DNA of 64,000 nt from Congregibacter litoralis KT71 (GCF_000153125.2 NZ_CM002299.1:2107075-2171074); one strand, 5' to 3'. Positions 17,391-26,492 are shown, counted from the first letter of the stretch. Program-made: numbers and translations. The notes: generated by a model not told the origin, from the letters alone.

Positions 17391-18293
17391 ATGACTACCG
17401 TTGCAGACGTCACCCACTTTTTTGATGCTCCTACGAACACCTTGTCCTACATTGTGAAAGATCCCGACAGTAATGCCTGTGCGATTGTGGATAGCGTACT
17501 GAACCTAGACTATCCCTCAGGTACCGTCAGCTACGAGGGTGCGGACGCCATCATTGCGCATGTCGAGGAAAAAGGCCTCTCGGTGGAGTGGATCCTCGAA
17601 ACCCACGTGCACGCCGATCACCTGTCTGCGGCCCCTTACCTCCAGCAAAAGCTCGGCGGTAAGATTGCTATCGGATCGGCCATCAAAACGGTACAGAATG
17701 TTTTCGGTGAGGTGTTCAATGCCGACGCTGGATTCCAGCGCGACGGTTCGCAGTTCGACGTTCTCCTCTCGGAGGGCGATAGCATCAACGTGGGCTCTCT
17801 GGAGGGCTATGCCATGCATACGCCGGGACACACGCCCGCTTGCATGGCCTATGTTTTAGGGGATGCGGCTTTCGTCGGTGACACCCTCTTCATGCCGGAC
17901 TTTGGCACGGCCCGCTGCGACTTCCCCGGCGGTGATGCGGCCACCCTGTTCCGCTCCATCAAACGCATTCTCGCGCTGCCCCCGGAAACACGCATCTTTG
18001 TCTGCCATGACTACATGCCCAACGATCGTGAGCTGGCCTTCGAGACCACCGTCGCCGCAGAAAACGCGGCGAACATTCATGTCAAAGAAGGCATCAGTGA
18101 AAGCGAATTTGTGGCCATGCGTGAAGCACGTGACGAGACCCTCGGCATGCCCAATCTGATTCTGCCCTCCCTGCAGGTCAACATGCGCGCAGGACATGTA
18201 CCACCGCCGGAAAGTAATGAGCGTTTCTTTTTAAAGCTGCCGCTGAATGCATTTGGCGGTCCCGACCTTTCGAATCTTGCAGCAAAGGAATAA
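17391..18293 (+). CDS. Persulfide dioxygenase, MBL-fold (ETHE1/Blh-like)
   Basis: 300 residues. The metallo-beta-lactamase motif THVHADHLSA, the later HTPGHTPACMAY, GDTLF and FVCHDY give the mononuclear iron site of persulfide dioxygenases rather than a lactamase. The reaction oxidises glutathione persulfide with oxygen to sulfite in the cytoplasm. The length and C-terminal PPPESN segment resemble the MBL half of Blh proteins. AAGG lies about 10 bases before the ATG. It is the first gene of a four-gene operon and is followed after 5 bp by the SQR fusion. Confidence 0.92.
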   Translation: MTTVADVTHFFDAPTNTLSYIVKDPDSNACAIVDSVLNLDYPSGTVSYEGADAIIAHVEEKGLSVEWILETHVHADHLSAAPYLQQKLGGKIAIGSAIKTVQNVFGEVFNADAGFQRDGSQFDVLLSEGDSINVGSLEGYAMHTPGHTPACMAYVLGDAAFVGDTLFMPDFGTARCDFPGGDAATLFRSIKRILALPPETRIFVCHDYMPNDRELAFETTVAAENAANIHVKEGISESEFVAMREARDETLGMPNLILPSLQVNMRAGHVPPPESNERFFLKLPLNAFGGPDLSNLAAKE

Positions 18294-18298
18294 CAAAA

Positions 18299-19990
18299 AT
18301 GAGCCTTCAGCTAATCCCCGTCAGCGAATCCTTCTCGGTGTCGACGCAGGTTACGGCTGCGGATATCCCCACCCTCGTGGAGGCCGGCGTAAAGTCCTTG
18401 ATCTGCAACCGTCCCGACGGCGAAGCCAATGATCAGCCCACGATCACTGAGATCCGCACAGCTGCAGAGGGCGCCGGGCTCAAAATCGCCTATGTGCCCA
18501 TCGTGTCCGGTAAATTCACGCCAGCCGATGTTGCGGACTTTTCCAGTGCCCTGTCGCAGATGGAAGCCCCGGTGCACGCCTTCTGTCGCACAGGGACACG
18601 ATCCATAACCCTTTGGAGTCTTCATCAGCGTGCCCAGGGTGTTGCCGACGATGAACTCCTCGAACGCGCTAAGGCCTGTGGCTACGACCTCACTGATGCG
18701 CTGGGGAGCGCTCCGGTTGTCGAATCCCGGGCGGATGAGACGATCAAGGCAAAGGACTATTACGACGTCCTTATCGTGGGCGCTGGCGCTGCGGGTATCT
18801 CTGTCGCGTCGAGTCTTATGTCACGGACGCAGGCCCTGTCTATCGCTATCATCGACCCGGCCGAGGTTCACTACTACCAGCCGGGCTGGACCATGGTCGG
18901 TGGCGGCATCTTTCGACAGGCAGATACGGTCAAGACCATGGCGTCCCTTATCCCCGAGGGCGTTCGGTGGATAAAGGCTGCCGTGGGTAACTTTGAGCCG
19001 GACAACAATCGGGTGTTGCTCGAGGACAGTCACCCGATTCACTACGACCGGCTGATCGTGGCGCCGGGTATCAAGTTGGACTGGCACGGTATTGACGGCC
19101 TTGTTGAAACCCTGGGCCGCAATGGCGTGACGTCCAACTACCGCTATGATCTGGCGCCCTACACCTGGGAGCTCGTGAGCAGTCTTCAGGAAGGTAAGGC
19201 GCTATTCACCCAGCCACCAATGCCTATTAAATGTGCCGGCGCACCGCAAAAAGCGCTGTATCTGTCGGGTGATCACTGGCGACGTCGAGGCGTGCTGAAC
19301 AATATAGATATCAGCTTTTTTAACGCCGGGCCGGTCCTCTTTGGGGTGAAAGAATATGTACCGGCACTCATGGAATATATTGAGCGCTATCAGGCAACAC
19401 TCAACTTCGGTCATCGCCTGACACGGATTGACGGAGAATCCAAAACCGCCTGGTTTGCCACTCAGGATGATAATGGTGACACCGTTGAGGTGAGTTCTGA
19501 CTTTGACATGATTCATGTCTGCCCACCGCAAACCGCCCCCGACTTTGTCCGCCAGAGCCCCTTGGCCGATGATGCAGGCTGGATTGACGTGGACCAGAAC
19601 ACCCTTCAGCACAAGCGCTACGCCAATATCTGGAGCCTGGGGGACGCCATGAACGCTCCCAATGCCAAAACCGCCGCCGCTGCGCGCATGCAGGCCCCCA
19701 TCGTCGCCAACAACCTTCTGCACGACATGGATCGGGTATCCGGCGTTGCTCATTACAACGGTTACGGCTCCTGCCCCCTCACCGTGGAGCGCGGCAAGAT
19801 TGTCCTTGCGGAGTTTGGTTATGGCGGCAAGCTGCTGCCGAGTTTTCCGCGATGGCTGCTCAACGGGCAGCGCCCGACGCGCCTCGCCTGGATTCTCAAG
19901 GAGCAGATCCTGCCGCCGATTTACTGGAAGGCGATGCTCAAGGGTAAAGAGTGGATGGTTAATCCGGAGCGCAGCAAGGCCGACGCATGA
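18299..19990 (+). CDS. Fusion of rhodanese-like (DUF442) domain and sulfide:quinone oxidoreductase
   Basis: 563 residues in two parts. Residues about 1-115 are a DUF442/Blh-phosphatase domain with the loop FCRTGTRS; the six-residue C-R-x-G-x-R loop is rhodanese-like and one residue short of a phosphatase CX5R. From about residue 155 follows an FAD disulfide-oxidoreductase (VLIVGAGAAGISVA) of SQR type, with redox cysteine candidates in PIKCAGAPQK and IHVCPPQTAP, and an amphipathic C-terminus for membrane association. SQR oxidises sulfide to a persulfide and reduces ubiquinone; the front domain may pass the sulfur to glutathione for the dioxygenase encoded upstream. The start has AAGGAA 8 bases before it. 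Confidence 0.9.
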   Translation: MSLQLIPVSESFSVSTQVTAADIPTLVEAGVKSLICNRPDGEANDQPTITEIRTAAEGAGLKIAYVPIVSGKFTPADVADFSSALSQMEAPVHAFCRTGTRSITLWSLHQRAQGVADDELLERAKACGYDLTDALGSAPVVESRADETIKAKDYYDVLIVGAGAAGISVASSLMSRTQALSIAIIDPAEVHYYQPGWTMVGGGIFRQADTVKTMASLIPEGVRWIKAAVGNFEPDNNRVLLEDSHPIHYDRLIVAPGIKLDWHGIDGLVETLGRNGVTSNYRYDLAPYTWELVSSLQEGKALFTQPPMPIKCAGAPQKALYLSGDHWRRRGVLNNIDISFFNAGPVLFGVKEYVPALMEYIERYQATLNFGHRLTRIDGESKTAWFATQDDNGDTVEVSSDFDMIHVCPPQTAPDFVRQSPLADDAGWIDVDQNTLQHKRYANIWSLGDAMNAPNAKTAAAARMQAPIVANNLLHDMDRVSGVAHYNGYGSCPLTVERGKIVLAEFGYGGKLLPSFPRWLLNGQRPTRLAWILKEQILPPIYWKAMLKGKEWMVNPERSKADA

Positions 19991-21714
19991 AGCCATGGCT
20001 TCGCAATCTGCTGCCGCCCCTGGATTGGCTGGCTAGCTACAATCGAGAGGCCCTGGCAAGCGATAGTCTTGCCGCCGTGATCGTCACGATCATGCTGATT
20101 CCGCAGTCCCTGGCCTATGCGCTGCTGGCGGGCCTTCCTGCGGAGATGGGACTGTATGCCAGCATTCTGCCCCTGCTGGCCTATGCGCTTTTCGGTAGCA
20201 GTCGCACCCTCTCTGTAGGGCCCGTCGCCGTTGTGTCCTTAATGACGGCGACCGCCGTCGGCAAGATCGCAGCCACCGGCAGCCTCGGCTACGCATCGGC
20301 AGCCATAGCCATGGCCTTGTTATCCGGCATGATGCTCATCGGCATGGGGTTTTTGCGGTTTGGTTATCTTGCCAACCTCCTCTCCCACCCCGTGGTCTCG
20401 GGATTTATCACCGCCTCCGGTATCATCATCGCCCTATCGCAGCTGCGGCACATCTTTGGGATTGATGCTCACGGAGAGACACTGCCAACACTGTTAAGCA
20501 CTCTCTTCGCGCACCTGCCGCAGTTCAACACCGTGACCACCATCACCGGACTTGCAGCGCTCGTGTTCCTCTTCTGGGTGCGCTCGGGGCTGGCGCCGCT
20601 CCTTCGCAGTTTTGGATTGAGCGCAGGCGCGGCGTCGATGCTCGCAAAAGCAGGTCCGGTAATTGTGATTATTGCGACGACACTGGCAAGCGTAATCTTT
20701 GCTTATGAAGACCTGGGGGTCGCCCTCGTGGGCGTCGTGCCCCAGGGCCTCCCGGCATTCAGCCTGCCGGCGATGGACTTTGAGCTTTGGTCCGAGCTGG
20801 CCGTATCCGCACTGCTCATCAGTGTGATTGGTTTTGTGGAATCCGTATCGGTGGGTAAGACGCTCGCCGCCAAGCGCCGGCAACGCATCGATGCGAATCA
20901 GGAACTCGTGGCTCTGGGAGCTGCCAATGTTGCGTCGGCCGTGTCCGGAGGCTTTCCCGTGACCGGTGGGTTCTCGCGTTCCGTCGTAAACTTTGACGCC
21001 GGTGCCCAGACACAACTGGCGAGTGTATTGACCGCTGTGGGTATTGCGGCAGCTGCCCTCCTCCTCACACCGGTGTTGTATTTTCTGCCCAAAGCCACCC
21101 TGGCCGCGACGATCATCGTTGCGGTCACTTCTCTCATCGACTTCGGGCTAATCAAAGTCGCCTGGAATTACTCTAAAAGCGATTTCACCGCCGTTATGGT
21201 CACGATTGTCAGCACGCTGTTTCTGGGTGTTGAGTTAGGTGTTTTGGCGGGCATCGTGGCATCCATCAGCCTGCATCTGCACAAGACCTCGCAGCCACAT
21301 ATCGCCATCGTAGGTGAGGTGCCAGGGACCGAGCACTTTCGCAACGTGAACAGGCACGATGTGATTACCCATCCCAGTATTGTGTCCCTGCGCATCGACG
21401 AAAGCCTGTATTTTGCGAACGCCGGCTACATGGAAAGTGCCATCTATGCTGTGATCGCAGAGCATGACGCGGATTTGAAGCATATTGTCCTCCAGTGCAC
21501 CGCCGTCAACGCTATTGATCTGAGTGCCCTGGAGGCCCTCGAGGCCGTTACCCTGCGACTGAAAGAACAGGGGATAATGCTTCATTTAAGCGAGGTAAAA
21601 GGACCGGTGATGGATGCCTTGGAGCGCACGGACTTTCTTGAACATCTGTCGGGGCAGGTGTTTCTTACCCAGCATCAGGCCTGCGAGGCTCTCAAGCCAG
21701 CCGTCTGTTCATGA
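19987..21714 (+). CDS. SulP (SLC26-like) anion transporter with STAS domain
   Basis: 575 residues. The signature near the N-terminus (MLIPQSLAYALLAGLPAEMGLY) and SVGPVAVVSLM, then about 12 hydrophobic segments, GGFPVTGGFSRSVVN and a cytoplasmic STAS domain (residues about 440-570, VLQCTAVNAIDLSALEAL) define a SulP permease. It overlaps the SQR fusion by four bases (ATGA). In this setting it most likely moves sulfite or sulfate made by persulfide oxidation, though direction and ion are not shown by sequence. Confidence 0.93.
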   Translation: MKPWLRNLLPPLDWLASYNREALASDSLAAVIVTIMLIPQSLAYALLAGLPAEMGLYASILPLLAYALFGSSRTLSVGPVAVVSLMTATAVGKIAATGSLGYASAAIAMALLSGMMLIGMGFLRFGYLANLLSHPVVSGFITASGIIIALSQLRHIFGIDAHGETLPTLLSTLFAHLPQFNTVTTITGLAALVFLFWVRSGLAPLLRSFGLSAGAASMLAKAGPVIVIIATTLASVIFAYEDLGVALVGVVPQGLPAFSLPAMDFELWSELAVSALLISVIGFVESVSVGKTLAAKRRQRIDANQELVALGAANVASAVSGGFPVTGGFSRSVVNFDAGAQTQLASVLTAVGIAAAALLLTPVLYFLPKATLAATIIVAVTSLIDFGLIKVAWNYSKSDFTAVMVTIVSTLFLGVELGVLAGIVASISLHLHKTSQPHIAIVGEVPGTEHFRNVNRHDVITHPSIVSLRIDESLYFANAGYMESAIYAVIAEHDADLKHIVLQCTAVNAIDLSALEALEAVTLRLKEQGIMLHLSEVKGPVMDALERTDFLEHLSGQVFLTQHQACEALKPAVCS

Positions 21715-21929
21715 GTCGCGCATTGCAGATTCTGTCGCTGCTGATTGTCCTTGGCATCGCGGTGCTCGCTTACTTTCTTACCCTTGCGCCATCCCAGGAC
21801 GACCCCTGTCTGAACCCGCAGAATGACGTGAGCGCCGCCATTCTTGGTGACGACAAAGATCAGGATGCCCTGGCGAATCGGGCGATGTTGCAGCGCAAGC
21901 TCTGCGAGAATCTCGACACCTTGCGCTGA
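21711..21929 (+). CDS. 72-residue single-pass membrane protein of the sulfide operon
   Basis: Overlaps the SulP stop by four bases (ATGA), so it is translationally coupled. One hydrophobic N-terminal helix (about residues 6-26, ILSLLIVLGIAVLAYFL) anchors a short polar domain, probably periplasmic, with two cysteines (DDPCLNP and KLCENLD) about 32 residues apart. No known family recognised. Coupling and cysteines suggest a thiol-related or accessory role for SulP or SQR, but this is inference. Confidence 0.7.
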   Translation: MSRALQILSLLIVLGIAVLAYFLTLAPSQDDPCLNPQNDVSAAILGDDKDQDALANRAMLQRKLCENLDTLR

Positions 21930-22028
21930 TCTCACTGACGTGACATAAACCAAATGCTGAGGGCCGCAAGACGCTAGTTGCATTGACATCTACATAGCTT
22001 TAATTAAGGCCACGGTCAGGAGCGACTT

Positions 22029-23353
22029 ATTTCTCCAAATCGATTCTCGCTAGGCGCAAAGCTGACGACATTCTTTGCCGTCCTCATTCTTGTCACTACG
22101 ATGAGTTTGGGATGGGTGCTCCTTTTGTCGATCGACTCCGCCAAGTCCATTACCAAGATCAACGCCATGGTGGACCTCACCATGCTGGCTAACCACCTGT
22201 TGATTTCAGTTGTTGACGCTGAGACCGGACAGCGGGGGTACATACTTACGGGGAAAGAGAGCTATTTGGAATCGTATTACTCTGGATCAGCTGCCGTCCT
22301 GGTGGATCTGGAGAAACTTAAGCGTCTCGGGCGGGACACTCCGCGTTCACTTCAGCTCATTGACAGAATCGAAGATCTGACGAAGAAAAAGCTGATGGAG
22401 TTAAAAGAGACCGTGAGTCTCTATCGCGAAGGTGACAAAGACAGTGCGCTCGAAATCGTGAATAGCGATATTGGCAAACAGTTTATGGAAGCGCTTCGGC
22501 GGGACATTGCAGATCTGGAATCTACACTGGAGGGATTTGCCATTGAACGTCAAAAGGATCTCTCGTCACTACAGCGACTAATTTTTGTCCTGCTGTTTGC
22601 CGAAGCAGCTATTTTTGCCGCCGCTATGATGGTGACCTACTATCGCGTGCGCAAGTTTGTGGTAGAGCCGCTTACGCGACTCACCGCGGCCGTACGCCAT
22701 CACCGACTCAGCGATACATTTGCACCTGTGGACATAGAGTCCAAAGATGAAATTGGTGATCTTGCCGAGGCCTACAACGAACTCGGTGCCAGGTTTTACA
22801 GCGCCGCGAGCGATCTTGTAACGTCTGCGGAGGAAGCTAACGAGGCAAAAGAAAAAGCCTATCTCGACTCCGTGACTGACAGTTTGACGGGTCTTAACAA
22901 TCGTCGCTATCTGAGAACAATGGCACCAAAACTATTGGGCTCCGCTCATCGTCATAAACATGATTTGTCTATTCTGATGATTGATGTTGACCATTTTAAA
23001 ACTGTGAACGACTCTTTCGGTCACGCAGCCGGCGATGCTGTTCTGGCGGAGATCGGCGTTTTGCTTCGCGAAGAAACCAGAGTCAGTGACTTTGTCGTAC
23101 GGTACGGTGGCGAAGAGTTCCTGCTGATTCTTGACCACACTGATCTGGAACGGGGCAGGAAAAGGCTGAACACATCAGGTCGATGATTGCCGACAGAGAA
23201 ATTCCGAAACTTGGAGACAGAAAAATCACCGCAAGCATAGGCGTCGCCCAGTTAAGAGATGATGACGAATCCCTTGATCATGCAATACAGCGAGCGGATG
23301 CGGCGCTCTACAGTGCCAAGCATAGCGGTCGTAACTGCTGGCGGTCCTGTTAG
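22029..23353 (+). pseudogene. CHASE3-HAMP-GGDEF diguanylate cyclase, frameshifted, apparent AUU start
   Basis: The protein has an N-terminal helix (LTTFFAVLILVTTMSLGWVLLL), a CHASE3 periplasmic sensor (residues about 45-165, ETGQRGYILTG), a second helix, a HAMP-like linker and GGDEF with RYGGEEF. The frame breaks near 23160 at GGAAAAGG: one added A would join GRK to AEHIRSM and the rest of the domain (ITASIGVAQL, RADAALYSAK), ending at 23353. As read, translation stops at 23186 and loses the last third of GGDEF. Upstream, no ATG, GTG or TTG precedes the first helix; the only well-placed codon is ATT 22029, six bases after AGGAG. ATG 22101 would cut the helix. Either the gene is decaying or the frameshift is a base-call error. 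Confidence 0.8.
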
Positions 23354-23422
23354 CTATTACTGTGAGGTATTACTGTCCGGTCCTGCCATGAGAGTGTATA
23401 CACTGGCTGGTTCGATATGCAT

Positions 23423-23761
23423 TCACAGCAGCTTTGATCCAAGGGGAACGTCCGAGTCAGGAACGCAGAGAGCCACGTGCCCTTCTGCATTGTGAAAACC
23501 GGTGACAAGGCATTCGGACATGATCGGTCCTATTTGCTTTCTGGGGAAGTTCACCACCGCTACCACCAGCTTGCCGACGAGGTCCTCCACTGCGTAGAGC
23601 GCAGTGATCTGTGCGCTGGATTTCTTGACCCCGATGGATTCGCCAAAATCCACATGCAGAATGTAGGCGGGGTTGCGCGCTGCCTCAAACACCTCCGCCT
23701 TGAGAATTCGCCCCACGCGGAGCTCGACGCTCTCAAAGTCTGACCAGGCTATTTCCTTCAA
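23423..23761 (-). CDS. csaA: CsaA-like tRNA-binding protein
   Basis: 112 residues, the normal CsaA length. FESVELRVGRILKAEVF, HVDFGESIGVKKSSAQIT and VVAVVNFPRKQIGP are the EMAP/CsaA OB-fold. The start is TTG 23761 with AAGGGGAA about 6 bases upstream. CsaA binds tRNA and has been linked to secretion or chaperone activity in Bacillus. It stands apart from neighbours. Confidence 0.92.
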   Translation of the reverse strand: MKEIAWSDFESVELRVGRILKAEVFEAARNPAYILHVDFGESIGVKKSSAQITALYAVEDLVGKLVVAVVNFPRKQIGPIMSECLVTGFHNAEGHVALCVPDSDVPLGSKLL

Positions 23762-23898
23762 ATTCGTTCCCCTTCACGTTGACCATCGTCGACGAGTGCC
23801 GTCATCCAACGATACAACCCCTCCGCGCTATGTCGAGCCCCCTGAATAGCGTTAGCAGGCCAAGTCACCCCTTGATGCTGAGGATCCGGCGAGCGGGC

Positions 23899-24858
23899 TC
23901 AGTGTGAGGGCTCGGCGACCAGTGCCAGGCGACTCCCGTCGGGTGACACGGCCAAACGACTGAGGTTGAGATCCAGCAACCCGAGATCCGCAATGGATTC
24001 CCAGGCGCCTGCACGCCACTGGAACAGCTGGGAACCCGCCGTGCTCAAAAGCCGTCCGTCGGGCATCCAGGCGTGAAATTCCCCGCCCTCAGGCAGTATT
24101 GCGAGGGTATTCACTGCGGTTTCATCAAGATCGTAGACCTCAAGCAGCGTGCCCTCGTCCGAGGGTCGTGTAAAACTCACGGCTCGGCGGTTTGGCACGG
24201 ACTGCGGCGACCGCCCTACCCCTCGAGCAATGGGTTGCGCCTCACCGGTGCTGATGGTTACCACCTGAAGCAAGGAGGGTTCCTGGAGCAGCCATAGAGC
24301 AACGTGATCCGCATCGAACCAGGCGTGATAACCCACCGGTCCGATGTCTGCGAAAACAATCTCTGCGTCCGCGCCTTTTTGAGGCATCTGCCATAGCCGT
24401 CCACTGGTATTGGTTCGCGAGCGGATGTAGCTCACGCCGCCGTCACTCTGTGGAATGGGTGTGGGCGAGAATTCGCTCTCTTCCACAGTGGTGGTGAAGC
24501 GGCTCGTCGCTTTTGAACCGGGAATCCAGCGCCACAGATCGGTTTTTTCACCGGCCATCTGCACGTAGAGAAGTTCACCGGTAGGAAGGAAGTACGGCTG
24601 ATTGTCATAGCCCGGCCGGCTGGTGAGGTTCCGGGGCTGCACGGCGCGCAGGCTGTTCTCCTCCATCACCAGGTCCAATAACCACACGTCCGTCCCTTCG
24701 GGCACGGCCGTTGTGGAGTCGCCAGAGCTATCCGCAGGGACCTGGGCCGCAGAAACAGATGCCTCTTCTTCATCGCAGCCTGAGATGACTGGAAAGGCCA
24801 GCGCCAAAACCAGGCCCGGTACTGCAAATTTGCCCGATGCGCTGCGAAAACGACTCAT
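23899..24858 (-). CDS. TolB-like beta-propeller lipoprotein
   Basis: 319 residues. Lipobox VISGC at about residues 24-28 predicts a lipoprotein; the +2 residue is aspartate (CDEEE), the classical inner-membrane retention signal. The rest shows PD40/WD40-like blades (FLPTGELLYVQ, SPTPIPQSDGGVSYIRS, HAWMPDGRLLSTAG, LAVSPDGSRLAL). AGGGAG lies about 9 bases before the ATG. It is co-directional with the DUF2237 gene across a spacer filled by a 17-bp tandem array. No Tol-Pal genes are near, so it is not the true tolB. Confidence 0.8.
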   Translation of the reverse strand: MSRFRSASGKFAVPGLVLALAFPVISGCDEEEASVSAAQVPADSSGDSTTAVPEGTDVWLLDLVMEENSLRAVQPRNLTSRPGYDNQPYFLPTGELLYVQMAGEKTDLWRWIPGSKATSRFTTTVEESEFSPTPIPQSDGGVSYIRSRTNTSGRLWQMPQKGADAEIVFADIGPVGYHAWFDADHVALWLLQEPSLLQVVTISTGEAQPIARGVGRSPQSVPNRRAVSFTRPSDEGTLLEVYDLDETAVNTLAILPEGGEFHAWMPDGRLLSTAGSQLFQWRAGAWESIADLGLLDLNLSRLAVSPDGSRLALVAEPSH

Positions 24859-24873
24859 GCAAACACTCCCTAT

Positions 24874-24958
24874 TTGGCTCAGATTGATACTTGGCTTAGA
24901 TCAACAGTTGATTCGGACTGATAGTTACCCCAGATCAACGCTCAGCTGAGATCAATGG
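24874..24958. repeat. 17-bp imperfect tandem array, 5 units
   Basis: Units start at 24874, 24891, 24908, 24925 and 24942 with consensus TTGGCTCAGATCAACAG; phase is kept exactly. The last unit is the final coding bases and stop of the DUF2237 gene on the minus strand, so the array extends a gene's 3' end and ends just before the ribosome site of the next gene. Confidence 0.85.
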
Positions 24959-25319
24959 CGTACTCTCGAAGCGTTTCCATCGGGACAGTTTCCAGGGCGC
25001 GGAGATGAGTGCGTCGCAAATACACCCGCGGCGCCTTCCCCGCTTTGTGGGCTTCCAGCCAGCGCGATGCGCAGAGGCACCAGCGCTGCCCTTCGGACAA
25101 GCCCGGAAAGCCGAATTGGGGTACCGGTGTCATAAGGTCATTGCCCCTGTTGCGGGAGTACTCGAGAAATTCCTGAGTGAGGGCCACGCATACCGTATGA
25201 GAGCCTGCGTCCTGAGTGCTCGTATTGCAGCATCCGTCCCGGAAAAAGCCGGTGACGGGATCCGTGCTACAGCTCTCCAATGGCTCGGAAAATACATTCA
25301 ATGACGCGGCCTGCTCCAT
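24942..25319 (-). CDS. DUF2237 family protein
   Basis: 125 residues, full length for the family. The opening NVFSEPLESCSTDPVTGFFRDGCC and later RWCLCASRW and AHKAGKAPRVYLRRTH are characteristic. Conserved cysteines may bind metal or be redox active; the family has no proven function. AAGGAGAG sits a few bases before ATG 25319. Its stop lies within the 17-bp array. Confidence 0.9.
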   Translation of the reverse strand: MEQAASLNVFSEPLESCSTDPVTGFFRDGCCNTSTQDAGSHTVCVALTQEFLEYSRNRGNDLMTPVPQFGFPGLSEGQRWCLCASRWLEAHKAGKAPRVYLRRTHLRALETVPMETLREYAIDLS

Positions 25320-25392
25320 GACGACTCTCCTTATAAATAACCTTGCGTGTTGTTGTCCCTAACCGATGCCAACCGACCGGGGCGTGACAAGC

Positions 25393-26460
25393 CTACTGCT
25401 TTGGCCGCGTAAGAGACGCCTGCCAGAGCTTCAGGAAGCTTCGTTCCAGGGCGTTCTCTGCGGCGATGCCCAGCTTCTGCTGCCAGTTCTTGCGCGGGAC
25501 ATAGTTCAGCTCGTACACGCCATGGGTGGCCAACTTGTCCTGAATGTATTCATCGGAGGTTTGTAGCTCGTCCACCAGATTCACGGCTTTCGCGCGCTGT
25601 CCATACCAGGTCTCACCGGTAGCAACACTATCAATATCAACGACTTCGCGGTTTTCTTTGACAAATTGCTTGAACAGCACGTGGGTATCTTCAAGCTCCT
25701 CTTTGAACTTGTCTCGCCCCTTGTCGGTGTTCTCACCAAAGATTGTCAGAGTGCGTTTGTACTCGCCTGCCGTGAGGACCTCAAAATCGATATCGTTTTT
25801 CTTGAGGACACGATGGAAATTCGGAAGCTGGGCGATCACCCCTATGGAGCCAATGATCGCAAAGGGTGCAGCAATGATCTGATTGGCGACGCAGGCCATC
25901 ATGTAGCCCCCGCTCGCTGCGACCTTGTCTACGGCTACGGTGAGCTTGGCGCCCTTATTGCGAATGCGCTGAAGCTGGCTGGAGGCGAGACCGTAGCTGT
26001 GGACCATGCCCCCGCCACTCTCAAGGCGCAGGAGCACCTCGTCGTTTTCCCGCAATTCCCCCAGAAGCGTCGACACCTCCTCGCGAAGCTCTTCTACTGC
26101 CGAGGCACGGATATCGCCATTGAAGTCCAGCACGTAAAGCCGTGGCTGTTCAGGCGTTTCTTCATTGCCGGACTTCAGTTGCTTCTTCGCGGCTTTGGCT
26201 TCCTCTTTGGCTTTTCTCTTTTCGGCTTTCTTTTCAGCCTTTTGAGATTCCTTGCGCAGGGCAGGATCAAGGGTCGCGTCGCGAAGGGTCTCCCGCAGAT
26301 CCTTATAGCGATCGTTAAGTTTGTGGACTTCGATATGTCCGTTGGTCTCGCCGCGATGGCGTTGGGACGCGGCGGCTATCAGCAAAACAATAAGGCCTGC
26401 GGACACAACGATGGTGATCGCCTTTGCCAGAAAGATGCCGTATTCAGAGAGAAATTCCAT
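25393..26460 (-). CDS. sohB: SohB, membrane-anchored S49 protease
   Basis: 355 residues. An N-terminal membrane helix (ITIVVSAGLIVLLIA) is followed by a lysine/glutamate-rich linker (about 68-100) and a SppA-type domain: YVLDFNGDIRAS, RLESGGGMVHSYG and the serine nucleophile in KVAASGGYMMA. SohB degrades or processes membrane or periplasmic proteins. AGGAAA lies 5-6 bases before the ATG. Next to nudC on the same strand, 32 bp apart. Confidence 0.95.
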   Translation of the reverse strand: MEFLSEYGIFLAKAITIVVSAGLIVLLIAAASQRHRGETNGHIEVHKLNDRYKDLRETLRDATLDPALRKESQKAEKKAEKRKAKEEAKAAKKQLKSGNEETPEQPRLYVLDFNGDIRASAVEELREEVSTLLGELRENDEVLLRLESGGGMVHSYGLASSQLQRIRNKGAKLTVAVDKVAASGGYMMACVANQIIAAPFAIIGSIGVIAQLPNFHRVLKKNDIDFEVLTAGEYKRTLTIFGENTDKGRDKFKEELEDTHVLFKQFVKENREVVDIDSVATGETWYGQRAKAVNLVDELQTSDEYIQDKLATHGVYELNYVPRKNWQQKLGIAAENALERSFLKLWQASLTRPKQ

Positions 26461-26492
26461 AGGGTTTCCTAAAAAGTGAAGAGGCTGCCGGC

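Noticed and set aside
23150..23200. Programmed -1 frameshift in the GGDEF gene
   Set aside because: Codon phase at the A-run is AGG AAA AGG, which does not form the X-XXY-YYZ heptamer, and no following stem-loop is evident.
23899..24858. True tolB of the Tol-Pal system
   Set aside because: Lipobox instead of a plain signal peptide, no TolB N-terminal domain, and no tolQRA or pal nearby.
25666..26472. Plus-strand frame of 268 codons opposite sohB
   Set aside because: Its phenylalanine/leucine-rich stretch is just the complement of the lysine/glutamate-rich linker of SohB.
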